From positions 1-7,696 of the forward strand of contig JAJPXW010000063.1 in the NCBI GenBank assembly GCA_021205255.1: a stretch of DNA of 7,696 bases, given 5' to 3'. Under the pieces are notes generated by a model. The model saw only the letters and a list, made by a program, of their open reading frames with translations. It had not been told where the DNA came from and did no database searches. The stretch's first letter is position 1, and each line of letters starts with the position of its first letter. This DNA comes from Burkholderiales bacterium. GTDB taxonomy: Bacteria > Pseudomonadota > Gammaproteobacteria > Burkholderiales > Burkholderiaceae_F. This document shows positions 1-6,410 of the stretch, piece after piece. A program made the position numbers and the translations under genes.

Positions 1-1
1 T

Positions 2-940
2 AATAAGGACGTCTGGGAGTACGTAAACCAGTTTGCCGACTTCAATAACTTTATTAATTCTCCAATAGCCCGCTATAAAGACAAGCTCTACAACTTGCCT
101 TTCAACATGAATACGTTCTATGAGCTTTGGGGAACTATTACTCCTAAAGAGGCTCAAGAAAAAATAGAAGCTCAGAAAAAAGAATTCTTTGCCTCTTCGG
201 GAGATGGTAAAACTCCACGCATTACGAATCTTGAGGAGCAAGCAATATCCTTAGTTGGCAAGGACATCTATGAAATCCTGATCAAAGGTTATACAGAAAA
301 GCAATGGGGTCGGGATTGCAAGGATCTTCCGCCTTCAATCATAAAGAGATTGCCTGTTCGTTTTACATTTGACAATAACTACTTCAACGACCGCTATCAA
401 GGCATTCCAATCGAAGGTTATACGGCCTTAGTCCAAAAGCTATTGGAAGGCATTGAAGTTAAATGCAACGTCAATTTCCTGGACGACAGACACGGTCTAG
501 GCTCGCTAGCTAGCAAAATTGTATACACGGGTTGCATTGATGAATTCTTTGAGTACCAGCTCGGTACGTTGCAATATAGAAGCTTGCGATTCAAATCCGA
601 AAACCTCGATTGCCCGAATTATCAGGGAGTAGCGGTAGTTAACTACAACGAAAGAGAAATTCCATATACAAGAATAATCGAGCACAAGCACTTCGTTTTT
701 GGGAAACAACAGAATACCGTCATCACCCACGAATATCCGCAGGAATGGGCGAGAGGAACGGAGCCTTATTATCCAGTCAATAATGAAAAGAACAATGAGC
801 TCTATGAAAAATACGTTGAGCTTTCAAAACTGCATCCATCAGTAATCTTTGGCGGCAGACTCGGAATGTATAAATATTTTGATATGGATAAGGTAATAGA
901 AGTTGCAATGAATTGCTGGAAAGCTCAGCAATCAGAGTAA
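2..940 (+). CDS. glf: UDP-galactopyranose mutase, 5' end cut off by the window
   Basis: This flavoenzyme converts UDP-galactopyranose to UDP-galactofuranose in the cytoplasm, supplying galactofuranose for O-antigen, capsule or related surface glycans. The frame is open from base 2, so the TTG at 95 and the ATG at 107 are internal codons, not the start. 312 residues are visible. Aligned by motif to Klebsiella/E. coli Glf, about 58 N-terminal residues, including the FAD-binding GxGxxG, lie outside the window. Active-site landmarks are intact: YTEKQW (visible residues 97-102, matching Klebsiella Tyr155 and Trp160), Arg116 and Tyr127 (Arg174, Tyr185), the substrate-phosphate arginine in YTRIIEHKH, EPYYPVN, and the C-terminal FGGRL-xx-YKYFDM motif. 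The C-terminus looks complete. The gene is convergent with uppP and is followed by its own terminator. The neighbouring surface-polysaccharide genes would be expected to the left. The family call is very secure. Confidence 0.96.
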   Translation, partial: NKDVWEYVNQFADFNNFINSPIARYKDKLYNLPFNMNTFYELWGTITPKEAQEKIEAQKKEFFASSGDGKTPRITNLEEQAISLVGKDIYEILIKGYTEKQWGRDCKDLPPSIIKRLPVRFTFDNNYFNDRYQGIPIEGYTALVQKLLEGIEVKCNVNFLDDRHGLGSLASKIVYTGCIDEFFEYQLGTLQYRSLRFKSENLDCPNYQGVAVVNYNEREIPYTRIIEHKHFVFGKQQNTVITHEYPQEWARGTEPYYPVNNEKNNELYEKYVELSKLHPSVIFGGRLGMYKYFDMDKVIEVAMNCWKAQQSE

Positions 941-967
941 CTTAGAAACTTACAAACTTTACTTCGT

Positions 968-1003
968 GATTAGGGAGACACTGAACTGCCTCCCTAATCT
1001 TTT
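968..1003 (+). terminator. Intrinsic terminator of glf
   Basis: A perfect 10-bp stem (GATTAGGGAG at 968-977 pairing with CTCCCTAATC at 990-999) with a 12-nt loop is followed by TTTT. It starts 27 nt after the glf stop codon. The T-run exists only on the plus strand (the minus-strand copy is followed by ACGAAG), so it should stop plus-strand transcription from glf and not act well on the convergent operon. Confidence 0.85.
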
Positions 1004-1094
1004 ATGTTCCAGCACAGGCTACTTTTCGCATCCAAAGAAGTGCGCTTGGAGAATGCATTCGTCTCTAGCTCTACCTCCAAAATGAAAATGAAAA

Positions 1095-1106
1095 GATATC
1101 GATATC
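1095..1106. repeat. 12-nt perfect palindrome just downstream of uppP
   Basis: GATATCGATATC is self-complementary and lies 9 nt beyond the uppP stop. Read on the minus strand it is followed by TTTTCATTTTCATTTT, so its place and T-rich tail resemble a 3'-end signal for the operon. The hairpin would have only about four base pairs around a four-base loop, which makes a strong intrinsic terminator unlikely. It could equally be chance or a protein-binding site. Confidence 0.25.
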
Positions 1107-1115
1107 AATTTGACA

Positions 1116-1943
1116 TTACCAGTGCACCCAGCCAGTTATCCAAGTTAGAAGAATCACCCCGCCGAAAAAGATTCGGTACCAACCAAATGCCGAGAAGTCA
1201 TGCTTAGCTACGTATTGAAGCAACCATCTGACTACTAGCAATGCGGAAAAGAACGAAACTATGAACCCTACGCTAATCATTGGCAAACTATTGGCCGAGA
1301 GAATATCTCTTGACTTCCACAAATCGTAGACAGTTGCTCCAAAAATCGTAGGTATAGCAAGGAAGAACGAAAACTCAGTCGCAGCGGTTCTCGAAAGTCC
1401 AATTACTAAGCCACCGATAATGGTCGCTCCTGAACGGCTCGTTCCTGGAATCATGGCCAAACATTGAAGAAATCCTATCTTTAACGCATCTATCCAGGTC
1501 ATGTCGTCCATGTTTTGAACACGAGGGTGGTATGTTTTCTTGTCCTGATAATGTTCAACGATAAGGATAATTACGCCACCCACTACTAGAGCGGTAGCAA
1601 CTGCAATAGGATTGAAAAGCCAAAGCTGAATGTACTTTGCCACCATCACGCCAATTACCGCAGCTGGCAAAAACGCAATAATGGTGTTCCAAGCAAGTTT
1701 CTGCTGAGACGGATCAATGAAGAGCCCTTTGCATATTTGCATTAGACGAACCCGATAATGCCAACACACGGCAACAATTGCGCCAGCTTGGATAGCAATG
1801 TAGAAAGTATCGGCTTCAGCTCCTGTGTAGTCGAGCAGACTTCCTACTACGATCAAGTGCCCAGTCGAAGACACTGGCAAAAATTCCGTCAGTCCTTCGA
1901 CTATGCCTAGGATGACAGCTTTAATGAACAGAATTAAAGTCAT
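1116..1943 (-). CDS. uppP: Undecaprenyl-diphosphatase (bacitracin resistance protein)
   Basis: This integral inner-membrane enzyme dephosphorylates undecaprenyl pyrophosphate to undecaprenyl phosphate. That recycles the lipid carrier for peptidoglycan and surface polysaccharide synthesis, and extra copies give bacitracin resistance in other bacteria. The 275 residues match the usual family length (E. coli 273). Both family signatures are present: EGLTEFLPVSSTGHL at residues 16-30, with both glutamates, and PGTSRSG at 166-172, with the catalytic-site Ser/Arg pair. The rest is mostly hydrophobic helices, and the C-terminal stretch with FGWYRIFFG is typical of the family. The ATG at 1943 is chosen because the EG signature sits at its usual distance from the N-terminus. 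No good Shine-Dalgarno precedes it. The start is one nucleotide after the TGA of the upstream gene, so translation is probably coupled. It is the last gene of the block and convergent with glf. Confidence 0.97.
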   Translation of the reverse strand: MTLILFIKAVILGIVEGLTEFLPVSSTGHLIVVGSLLDYTGAEADTFYIAIQAGAIVAVCWHYRVRLMQICKGLFIDPSQQKLAWNTIIAFLPAAVIGVMVAKYIQLWLFNPIAVATALVVGGVIILIVEHYQDKKTYHPRVQNMDDMTWIDALKIGFLQCLAMIPGTSRSGATIIGGLVIGLSRTAATEFSFFLAIPTIFGATVYDLWKSRDILSANSLPMISVGFIVSFFSALLVVRWLLQYVAKHDFSAFGWYRIFFGGVILLTWITGWVHW

Positions 1944-1944
1944 A

Positions 1945-2304
1945 TCAATGCTTATTAAAAGTAAAAGATTCCTTTAGAAGAGGAAGGAGCGCCTCTCGTT
2001 GTTCTTGAGTAAGTTGGTTTAAGACCTCATCGGTCTTACGGTTGCAAAAAGCCTTTTCTGTAATAGAACGACTTGCGCACCGGTAAAAATCGAACAGTTG
2101 GTCCGAGGAAATTGGAGGAGTTACTTCTCCTACAGCTTGATTGAATTGTTCTTCAAATACTGGAAATGCGGTCCGATCGGCCGCTTCCTTTAGTTTTTCC
2201 TGCTCAGCATCATATTGGCATTTAGCAAGTGTGGCGCAGGTCATTACGACTACAAATAAGAGAGTCCACCAAGGGCCTCTGTGGGAAGAAAATACTATGA
2301 ACAT
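1945..2304 (-). CDS. Hypothetical small membrane-anchored or exported protein
   Basis: I do not recognise this 119-residue protein. A short basic N-terminus (HRG, residues 8-10) leads into one hydrophobic segment at about residues 12-27, so it is a signal peptide or a single-pass anchor with the remainder probably in the periplasm. Cys23 and Cys29 do not sit in a normal lipobox (the residue before Cys29 is Lys), so a lipoprotein is unlikely. The soluble part is charged and helical-looking, with Cys76 and Cys87 eleven residues apart in FYRCASRSITEKAFC, which could form a disulfide if exported. The ATG overlaps the end of mnmC by 10 nt, and the stop is one nucleotide before uppP. This tight packing is the best evidence that it is a real gene, and an AAGGG lies just upstream of the start. 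A role with UppP or the envelope is only a guess from position. Confidence 0.75.
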   Translation of the reverse strand: MFIVFSSHRGPWWTLLFVVVMTCATLAKCQYDAEQEKLKEAADRTAFPVFEEQFNQAVGEVTPPISSDQLFDFYRCASRSITEKAFCNRKTDEVLNQLTQEQREALLPLLKESFTFNKH

Positions 2305-4178
2305 AAGCCCTTTTTCTCGAATCTTTTTGGATCTACTGCTTTTGCCAAGTCTTTTTCAACTGGCAAAGGTTCCCCGCAAATCGTTGCACTAATCATTTGA
2401 GCGGCCAAGTCTGTCAGCACAGCTCCACGAGAACCAAATGCGCACGAAACGTATAGCCTTTCCTTAGCAATTGAAGAAAGTTCAGAAGATGCATCAAATG
2501 GCGCTTTCCCAATGTATGGCATCCTATCAGGCGCAACAGCCCGAATGCCCTCATAGAAGCCACACGGCAGCACTCCTACTACATCGTCTAGAACTCTTCC
2601 TAATTTCTCTAGATTTTGGGCATTCTCTTCCTCAGTAGATAATCTTTGGCCGGCGTCTGTGTTTTCGTAGGTAGCCCCAATTCCTAACCAGTCGTCCTTA
2701 GTAATGAGATAGCCTGGACCAGTCAGGGCACTGCCTTTTAGGAGCTCAATAGGTTTTTCAGTAAGAAGGGAAATCCGACCAGTCCACCGAGTAATTGGGA
2801 GACACCCGTGGATTAACTTCCCAGTTTCTGCAGCAGTAGCTAGGACGCAATATGCACCTTCGGCAATAACTTCACCAAATGACCCTATAGCTTTCCACTT
2901 ATTATCTTCATACTTCAAGGATTCGACTGTCTGGTTCAGTCTCAAGTCGATTTTTAGTTGGTTTAGCCTTTCTCTAACCCATTGACCAACAGCTATTAAG
3001 CCACCTGTTTGGTGGAGAATCCCACCTCTAGGCAAAACCCGATTGCAAAGACTCAGAGTCCAATCTCTTGAATGGAAACTAATAAATTCCTCTGGAACGC
3101 CTTTGCCTTCCGCGTCCTTGAACCATTCTTGCCATTTAAGGAATTCCTCATCGCTCCTGGTAATTTGAAAAAGTCCTTCAAGTTCGGCTAACTCTGGAAA
3201 TTCTTCTATTTGCCGAGTCATTGCTTCTAGCCCTGCTCTCGTCAATCTAAAAAGAAGATTATCGTCAGTAGCAAACTGGGAGTGGACCAGACCCCAGCGA
3301 ATGGCCGAGGCTCCCGTAGCTGGAAGGGCTCCGCTTTCAACCACAGCGACTTTCCAATCCCGGACACAAAATTCGCTTGCTAAAGCGGCCCCTGCAAGAC
3401 CTGCACCGACTATTAGGACACTTTTCTCTTCTTTTGGCACATCGTGAGGAAATTCAGTCACTGCTCTGGCATGCTTCCAGTGCGGGGCAAAAACTCCGAC
3501 AGTCATTTCTGACTTATGGCCAAAGCCCTTTACTTTTTTGACCTCGAAGCCAACACTATGCAGCGCTTTGCGAACATCGGAAGCTACGCACCACGTGGCA
3601 ACAGTAGCGTTTGGACAAGCATGTCGGGCAAAATGGTTAAAAATCCTTTTTTGCCACATCTGCGGATTCTTAGCCGGGGAAAAGCCATCCAAATAAAAAG
3701 CATCGAATTGACCAGTAAGGTTTTTTGAAGCTTTTTCTACATCGCTAAAAAATATCGTAAGAGCGACTTGTCCATTCTCAAAATCAATCCTATGGGCGCC
3801 TGGCGTTCTCAACGGCCATTTTTCACTCAGTTCTACTGCTAGTTCCTTTAATTCAGGGTCAGCGTATTCAACTAGCGCCTGTGGATCAAGCGGATACTTT
3901 TCAATGGCCAAATAATTAAGTTTCTCCGGCCTCTTTGGATCTGCTCTCCACTCTCTTAAAGTTACAAGGAAATTCGTGCCAAGACCAAAACCATTTTCAA
4001 GTATTGAAAACGACGGCCTGTTTTGCCACCTCTCCGGCAGACCATTACCTTTTAGAAAAACATAAAGCGCTTGTTTTGCTGCGCCATCCCGAGACGCATA
4101 AATATCTTCAAAGAGAGGACTATAAGGACAGCCTTTCTCATCCCGACCAATGATGTTTGGTGGAGTCTGTATTGCCAT
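2295..4178 (-). CDS. mnmC: Bifunctional tRNA mnm5(s2)U34 biosynthesis protein MnmC (methyltransferase + FAD oxidoreductase)
   Basis: MnmC completes the 5-methylaminomethyl group on wobble uridine 34. Its C-terminal FAD domain removes the carboxymethyl part of cmnm5U34 made by MnmE-MnmG, and its N-terminal domain methylates the resulting nm5U34 with S-adenosylmethionine. This protein has 627 residues (E. coli 668) and both domains. Residues 1-235 are the methyltransferase, with ENGFGLGTNFL at 61-71 as the SAM loop and DAFYLDGFSPAKNPQMW at 159-175. Residues 253 to about 610 are the oxidoreductase, with VLIVGAGLAGAALASEF at 254-270, an acidic strand end at Glu281, GIRAVAPDRMPYIG at 544-557 and the C-terminal FGSRG at 581-585. 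The usual GASGN-type motif after the Rossmann fold reads GASAIRWG (289-296), a departure from the E. coli form. The ATG at 4178 lies 24 nt after the ettA stop without a clear Shine-Dalgarno, and the N-terminus matches the family from there. Confidence 0.96.
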   Translation of the reverse strand: MAIQTPPNIIGRDEKGCPYSPLFEDIYASRDGAAKQALYVFLKGNGLPERWQNRPSFSILENGFGLGTNFLVTLREWRADPKRPEKLNYLAIEKYPLDPQALVEYADPELKELAVELSEKWPLRTPGAHRIDFENGQVALTIFFSDVEKASKNLTGQFDAFYLDGFSPAKNPQMWQKRIFNHFARHACPNATVATWCVASDVRKALHSVGFEVKKVKGFGHKSEMTVGVFAPHWKHARAVTEFPHDVPKEEKSVLIVGAGLAGAALASEFCVRDWKVAVVESGALPATGASAIRWGLVHSQFATDDNLLFRLTRAGLEAMTRQIEEFPELAELEGLFQITRSDEEFLKWQEWFKDAEGKGVPEEFISFHSRDWTLSLCNRVLPRGGILHQTGGLIAVGQWVRERLNQLKIDLRLNQTVESLKYEDNKWKAIGSFGEVIAEGAYCVLATAAETGKLIHGCLPITRWTGRISLLTEKPIELLKGSALTGPGYLITKDDWLGIGATYENTDAGQRLSTEEENAQNLEKLGRVLDDVVGVLPCGFYEGIRAVAPDRMPYIGKAPFDASSELSSIAKERLYVSCAFGSRGAVLTDLAAQMISATICGEPLPVEKDLAKAVDPKRFEKKGLCS

Positions 4179-4202
4179 GACAATGGATGATGATTTTGAC
4201 TT

Positions 4203-5864
4203 TTAATGCTTTAGCGCTTTAAAGCGTAGCCGATGGGGCTGAACTGCCTCTTCTCCAAGTCTGCGCTTCTTATCCGCTTCATATTCAGTATAGTTGCCAC
4301 TGAAGAATTCGACTTTGGAGTCTCCTTCAAAGGAAAGAATATGCGTTGCAATACGGTCGAGGAACCAGCGATCATGTGAAATGACCATGGCGCATCCAGC
4401 GAACTCAAGCAAAGCTTCTTCAAGAGCTCGCAGAGTTTCAACGTCAAGGTCGTTGGAGGGTTCGTCTAAAAGCAACACATTGCCGCCATTAAGAAGGGTC
4501 TTTGCCATATGAAGGCGTCCTCTTTCGCCTCCGGATAGCGTCCCCACGATTTTTTGCTGATCGGACCCTTTGAAATTAAATCTTCCTAGATATGCCCTAC
4601 TCGGCATTTCAAATTTACCAATTTTCAATATGTCTAGTCCGTTGGAGACAGCTTCCCATACGGTTTTGTCATTTGGTAAAGATTCTCTAGTTTGCGTTAC
4701 GGAACTAATCTTGACTGTTGGACCTATATCTATTTCCCCCGAGTCAGGGGTTACTTCACCCATAATCATCTTGAAAAGAGTGGACTTGCCAGCGCCGTTC
4801 GGTCCAATCACGCCGACTATTGCGCCCGGAGGCACGATAAAGCTCAAATCGTCGATTAGGAGCTTGTCTCCATAGCCTTTACTCACATGTTTGAACTCGA
4901 TAACCTTATCCCCTAACCTATCGGCTACTGGAATAAAGATTTCATTTGTTTCATTGCGTCTTTGGTATTCGTAGCTACTGAGCTCATCGAATCTATGCAA
5001 GCGGGCTTTGCTTTTCGCCTGGCGACCTTTGGCATTTTGACGAACCCATTCAAGTTCATGTTTAATAGCTTTAATTCGAGCATCTTCTTTCTTTTGCTCA
5101 AGTTCTAAGCGTTGTTCTTTCTGATCTAGCCAGGACGAGTAATTCCCTTTCCAAGGTATCCCATAGCCTCTATCAAGTTCAAGTATCCATTCGGCTGCGT
5201 TATCCAAGAAGTAGCGATCATGAGTAACAGCCACAACAGTGCCAGGAAATCTCTGTAAATATTCTTCTAGCCACTCAACGCTTTCTGCATCTAAATGGTT
5301 TGTGGGCTCATCCAATAAAAGCATATCAGGCTTAGAAAGTAAGAGTCTACATAAAGCTACCCGGCGCTTCTCTCCTCCAGACAGGTTTCCTATCACTGCA
5401 TCCCAAGGCGGCAGGCGTAAGGCGTCCGCAGCAATTTCCATTTGAGTATCTACATTCGTTCCGGAATTAATTATTGCTTCCAAACGAGCTTGCTCAGCTG
5501 CTAGAGCATCGAAATCCGCATCTGGATCAGAATATGCCTCATAGATTTCATTCAGTCTTTCTTGAGCTGAAATGAGGTCGCCAAGTCCCTCTTCAACTGT
5601 TTCTCTTACTGTCTTTGCAGGATCGAGAACAGGTTCTTGCGGGAGATAGCCAATATTTAAGTCAGCCATTGGAATAGCTTCACCTTCGATTTCCTTATCC
5701 ACTCCCGCCATAATTTTTAGGAGCGTGGACTTACCTGCTCCATTAAGGCCTAGTACTCCGATCTTTGCCCCAGGGAAGAAAGATAAGGAAATGTCTTTGA
5801 GGATTTGGCGCTTCGGTGGAACGATTTTACCGACGCGATTCATGGTGAAGACATACTGCGGCAT
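4203..5864 (-). CDS. ettA: Energy-dependent translational throttle protein EttA (ABC-F ATPase)
   Basis: EttA is a cytoplasmic ABC-F protein that binds the ribosomal E site and gates entry of initiation complexes into elongation according to ATP/ADP level. At 553 residues it is nearly the length of E. coli EttA (555) and matches it throughout. The first ABC domain has Walker A GLNGAGKST at 39-47, signature LSGGE at 161-165, Walker B MLLLDEP at 181-187 with catalytic Glu186, and switch His at 215 (VTHDRYF). The charged linker lies at about 245-305. The second ABC domain has GPNGAGKST at 354-362, LSGGE at 443-447, Glu468, and ISHDRWF at 495-501. The only motif oddity is DEPSND in place of the usual DEPTND at 467-472, a mild change. 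The ATG at 5864 begins the characteristic MxQYVFTMNRVGK start, with AGGA nine bases upstream. It is the first gene of the minus-strand block. The call as EttA rather than Uup or YheS is secure. Confidence 0.97.
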   Translation of the reverse strand: MPQYVFTMNRVGKIVPPKRQILKDISLSFFPGAKIGVLGLNGAGKSTLLKIMAGVDKEIEGEAIPMADLNIGYLPQEPVLDPAKTVRETVEEGLGDLISAQERLNEIYEAYSDPDADFDALAAEQARLEAIINSGTNVDTQMEIAADALRLPPWDAVIGNLSGGEKRRVALCRLLLSKPDMLLLDEPTNHLDAESVEWLEEYLQRFPGTVVAVTHDRYFLDNAAEWILELDRGYGIPWKGNYSSWLDQKEQRLELEQKKEDARIKAIKHELEWVRQNAKGRQAKSKARLHRFDELSSYEYQRRNETNEIFIPVADRLGDKVIEFKHVSKGYGDKLLIDDLSFIVPPGAIVGVIGPNGAGKSTLFKMIMGEVTPDSGEIDIGPTVKISSVTQTRESLPNDKTVWEAVSNGLDILKIGKFEMPSRAYLGRFNFKGSDQQKIVGTLSGGERGRLHMAKTLLNGGNVLLLDEPSNDLDVETLRALEEALLEFAGCAMVISHDRWFLDRIATHILSFEGDSKVEFFSGNYTEYEADKKRRLGEEAVQPHRLRFKALKH

Positions 5865-5873
5865 TGGACTGAT

Positions 5874-5877
5874 TCCT
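5874..5877 (-). promoter_or_regulatory. Shine-Dalgarno of ettA
   Basis: AGGA on the minus strand, within TTTAGGAATC, lies nine bases before the ettA ATG. It is the only convincing ribosome-binding site in the block; the three later genes have weak or absent sites, which fits translation coupled to the gene before. Confidence 0.6.
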
Positions 5878-5949
5878 AAAGAAAAGCTTTGTTCGATGAG
5901 GCGCAGATTCTACCTTTTATGTGGCTGGCTTTACTTGATTTGATTCAAA

Positions 5950-5968
5950 AACCAAATCTCAATTGGTT
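5950..5968. repeat. Small inverted repeat in the ettA upstream region
   Basis: AACCAA and TTGGTT are separated by seven bases, giving a perfect 6-bp half-site pair about 85-105 nt upstream of ettA. It might be an operator or a weak leader hairpin. Six bases is short enough to occur by chance. Confidence 0.2.
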
Positions 5969-5979
5969 AAGAGACAAGA

Positions 5980-6006
5980 AGTATATCTACGCCATAACTT
6001 CCTTAA
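5980..6006 (-). promoter_or_regulatory. Candidate promoter of the ettA-mnmC-uppP block
   Basis: The 239-nt gap at 5865-6103 has no supportable gene and must hold any promoter for the operon. The best minus-strand match I found is TATACT at 5985-5980 as a -10 element, with TTAAGG at 6006-6001 as a poor -35 element 15 bases away, short of the usual 17. TAGAAT about 77 nt upstream of the ettA start is another -10-like hexamer without a -35. Neither is strong. Confidence 0.22.
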
Positions 6007-6103
6007 TTTACATACTCATTAAAGCAATTCCCAAAGATCTCTACAGGCTTTTAATTCGTGTAGGCTTTTTAGTCCAGCCTTAAATTTTGTTCTAAAGCAG
6101 TTA

Positions 6104-6403
6104 CTACCAGATAAAATCATCTGGGAGTTCCTTAGTCTTTTTACCTTTCAAGTAGGAGAAGTAGGGTTCTGGAATAGCATCTTGCAAGGTTTTGAACTGA
6201 GTTCCGAAAAGAATTGCAAGTCCACTTACGTCAAACGCTGTTTCACTGAGCGGGATATCCACAGCCTCCATTACATCCACCAGAGGAGATCTACCAGCCA
6301 CACCTGCCTCTCTTAATAAACAAGATGTCTCATAGGGAACTGATAGCCATCCTGCCACTTGCCCAAAATATGGCTTATCGAAAAATATGAATTTGGGCAT
6401 CAT
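6104..6403 (-). CDS. 99-residue ORF, in frame with and directly after the transposase-like gene
   Basis: I do not recognise this protein as an independent family. It begins MMPKFIFFDKPYFG, has no membrane segment or obvious motif, and ends DDFIW. It lies in exactly the same frame as the transposase-like ORF before it: one amber TAG (6412-6410), two sense codons (AAA GGG), then this ATG. IS1634-type transposases often carry a tail after the conserved AHF region in which a beta-strand and a FIFF/YYL-like stretch follow an I-x-E-x-L helix, and the sequence across the TAG would fit such a tail. The simplest reading is therefore the C-terminal piece of a transposase gene broken by a nonsense mutation. 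Alternatively it is a separate gene, since GAAAGGG precedes ATGATG at ribosome-binding distance. I lean towards the fragment. Confidence 0.5.
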   Translation of the reverse strand: MMPKFIFFDKPYFGQVAGWLSVPYETSCLLREAGVAGRSPLVDVMEAVDIPLSETAFDVSGLAILFGTQFKTLQDAIPEPYFSYLKGKKTKELPDDFIW

Positions 6404-6410
6404 CCCTTTC
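6404..6410 (-). promoter_or_regulatory. Possible ribosome-binding site before the 99-codon ORF
   Basis: Minus-strand GAAAGGG overlaps the preceding TAG and abuts the first of two consecutive ATGs. Spacing suits the second ATG (6400) better than the first (6403). It would permit re-initiation after the amber stop, but may be chance purine-rich coding sequence if the two ORFs were once one. Confidence 0.3.

Noticed and set aside
95..940. glf starting at the TTG at 95
   Set aside because: The frame is open to base 2 and the 31 upstream codons match the Glf family, so the gene begins outside the window.
1031..1060. Short inverted repeats (TCCAA/TTGGA and GAATGCATTC) in the glf-uppP gap
   Set aside because: Five- to ten-base self-complementary stretches with no T-run or genomic context; expected by chance.
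2141..2392. 83-codon plus-strand ORF across the mnmC/119-residue gene junction
   Set aside because: Antisense to two packed genes, with low-complexity Ser/Ala composition typical of shadow frames.
4211..4447. 78-codon minus-strand ORF inside ettA in another frame
   Set aside because: It overlaps the conserved second ABC domain of EttA and has no independent support.
4570..4875. 101-codon plus-strand ORF inside ettA
   Set aside because: It is fully antisense to strongly conserved ettA coding sequence and shows no family motif or ribosome-binding site; it is a shadow frame.
6045..6080. Repeated AGGCTTTT (6045-6052, 6062-6069) with AGCCT at 6076-6080, considered as a terminator or IS end
   Set aside because: The stem is only about five base pairs without a T-run on the minus strand, and no matching inverted repeat for an IS end can be tested because the other end is outside the window.
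5889..6083. 64-codon plus-strand ORF in the ettA upstream gap
   Set aside because: No ribosome-binding site or recognisable protein; the gap is better read as regulatory.
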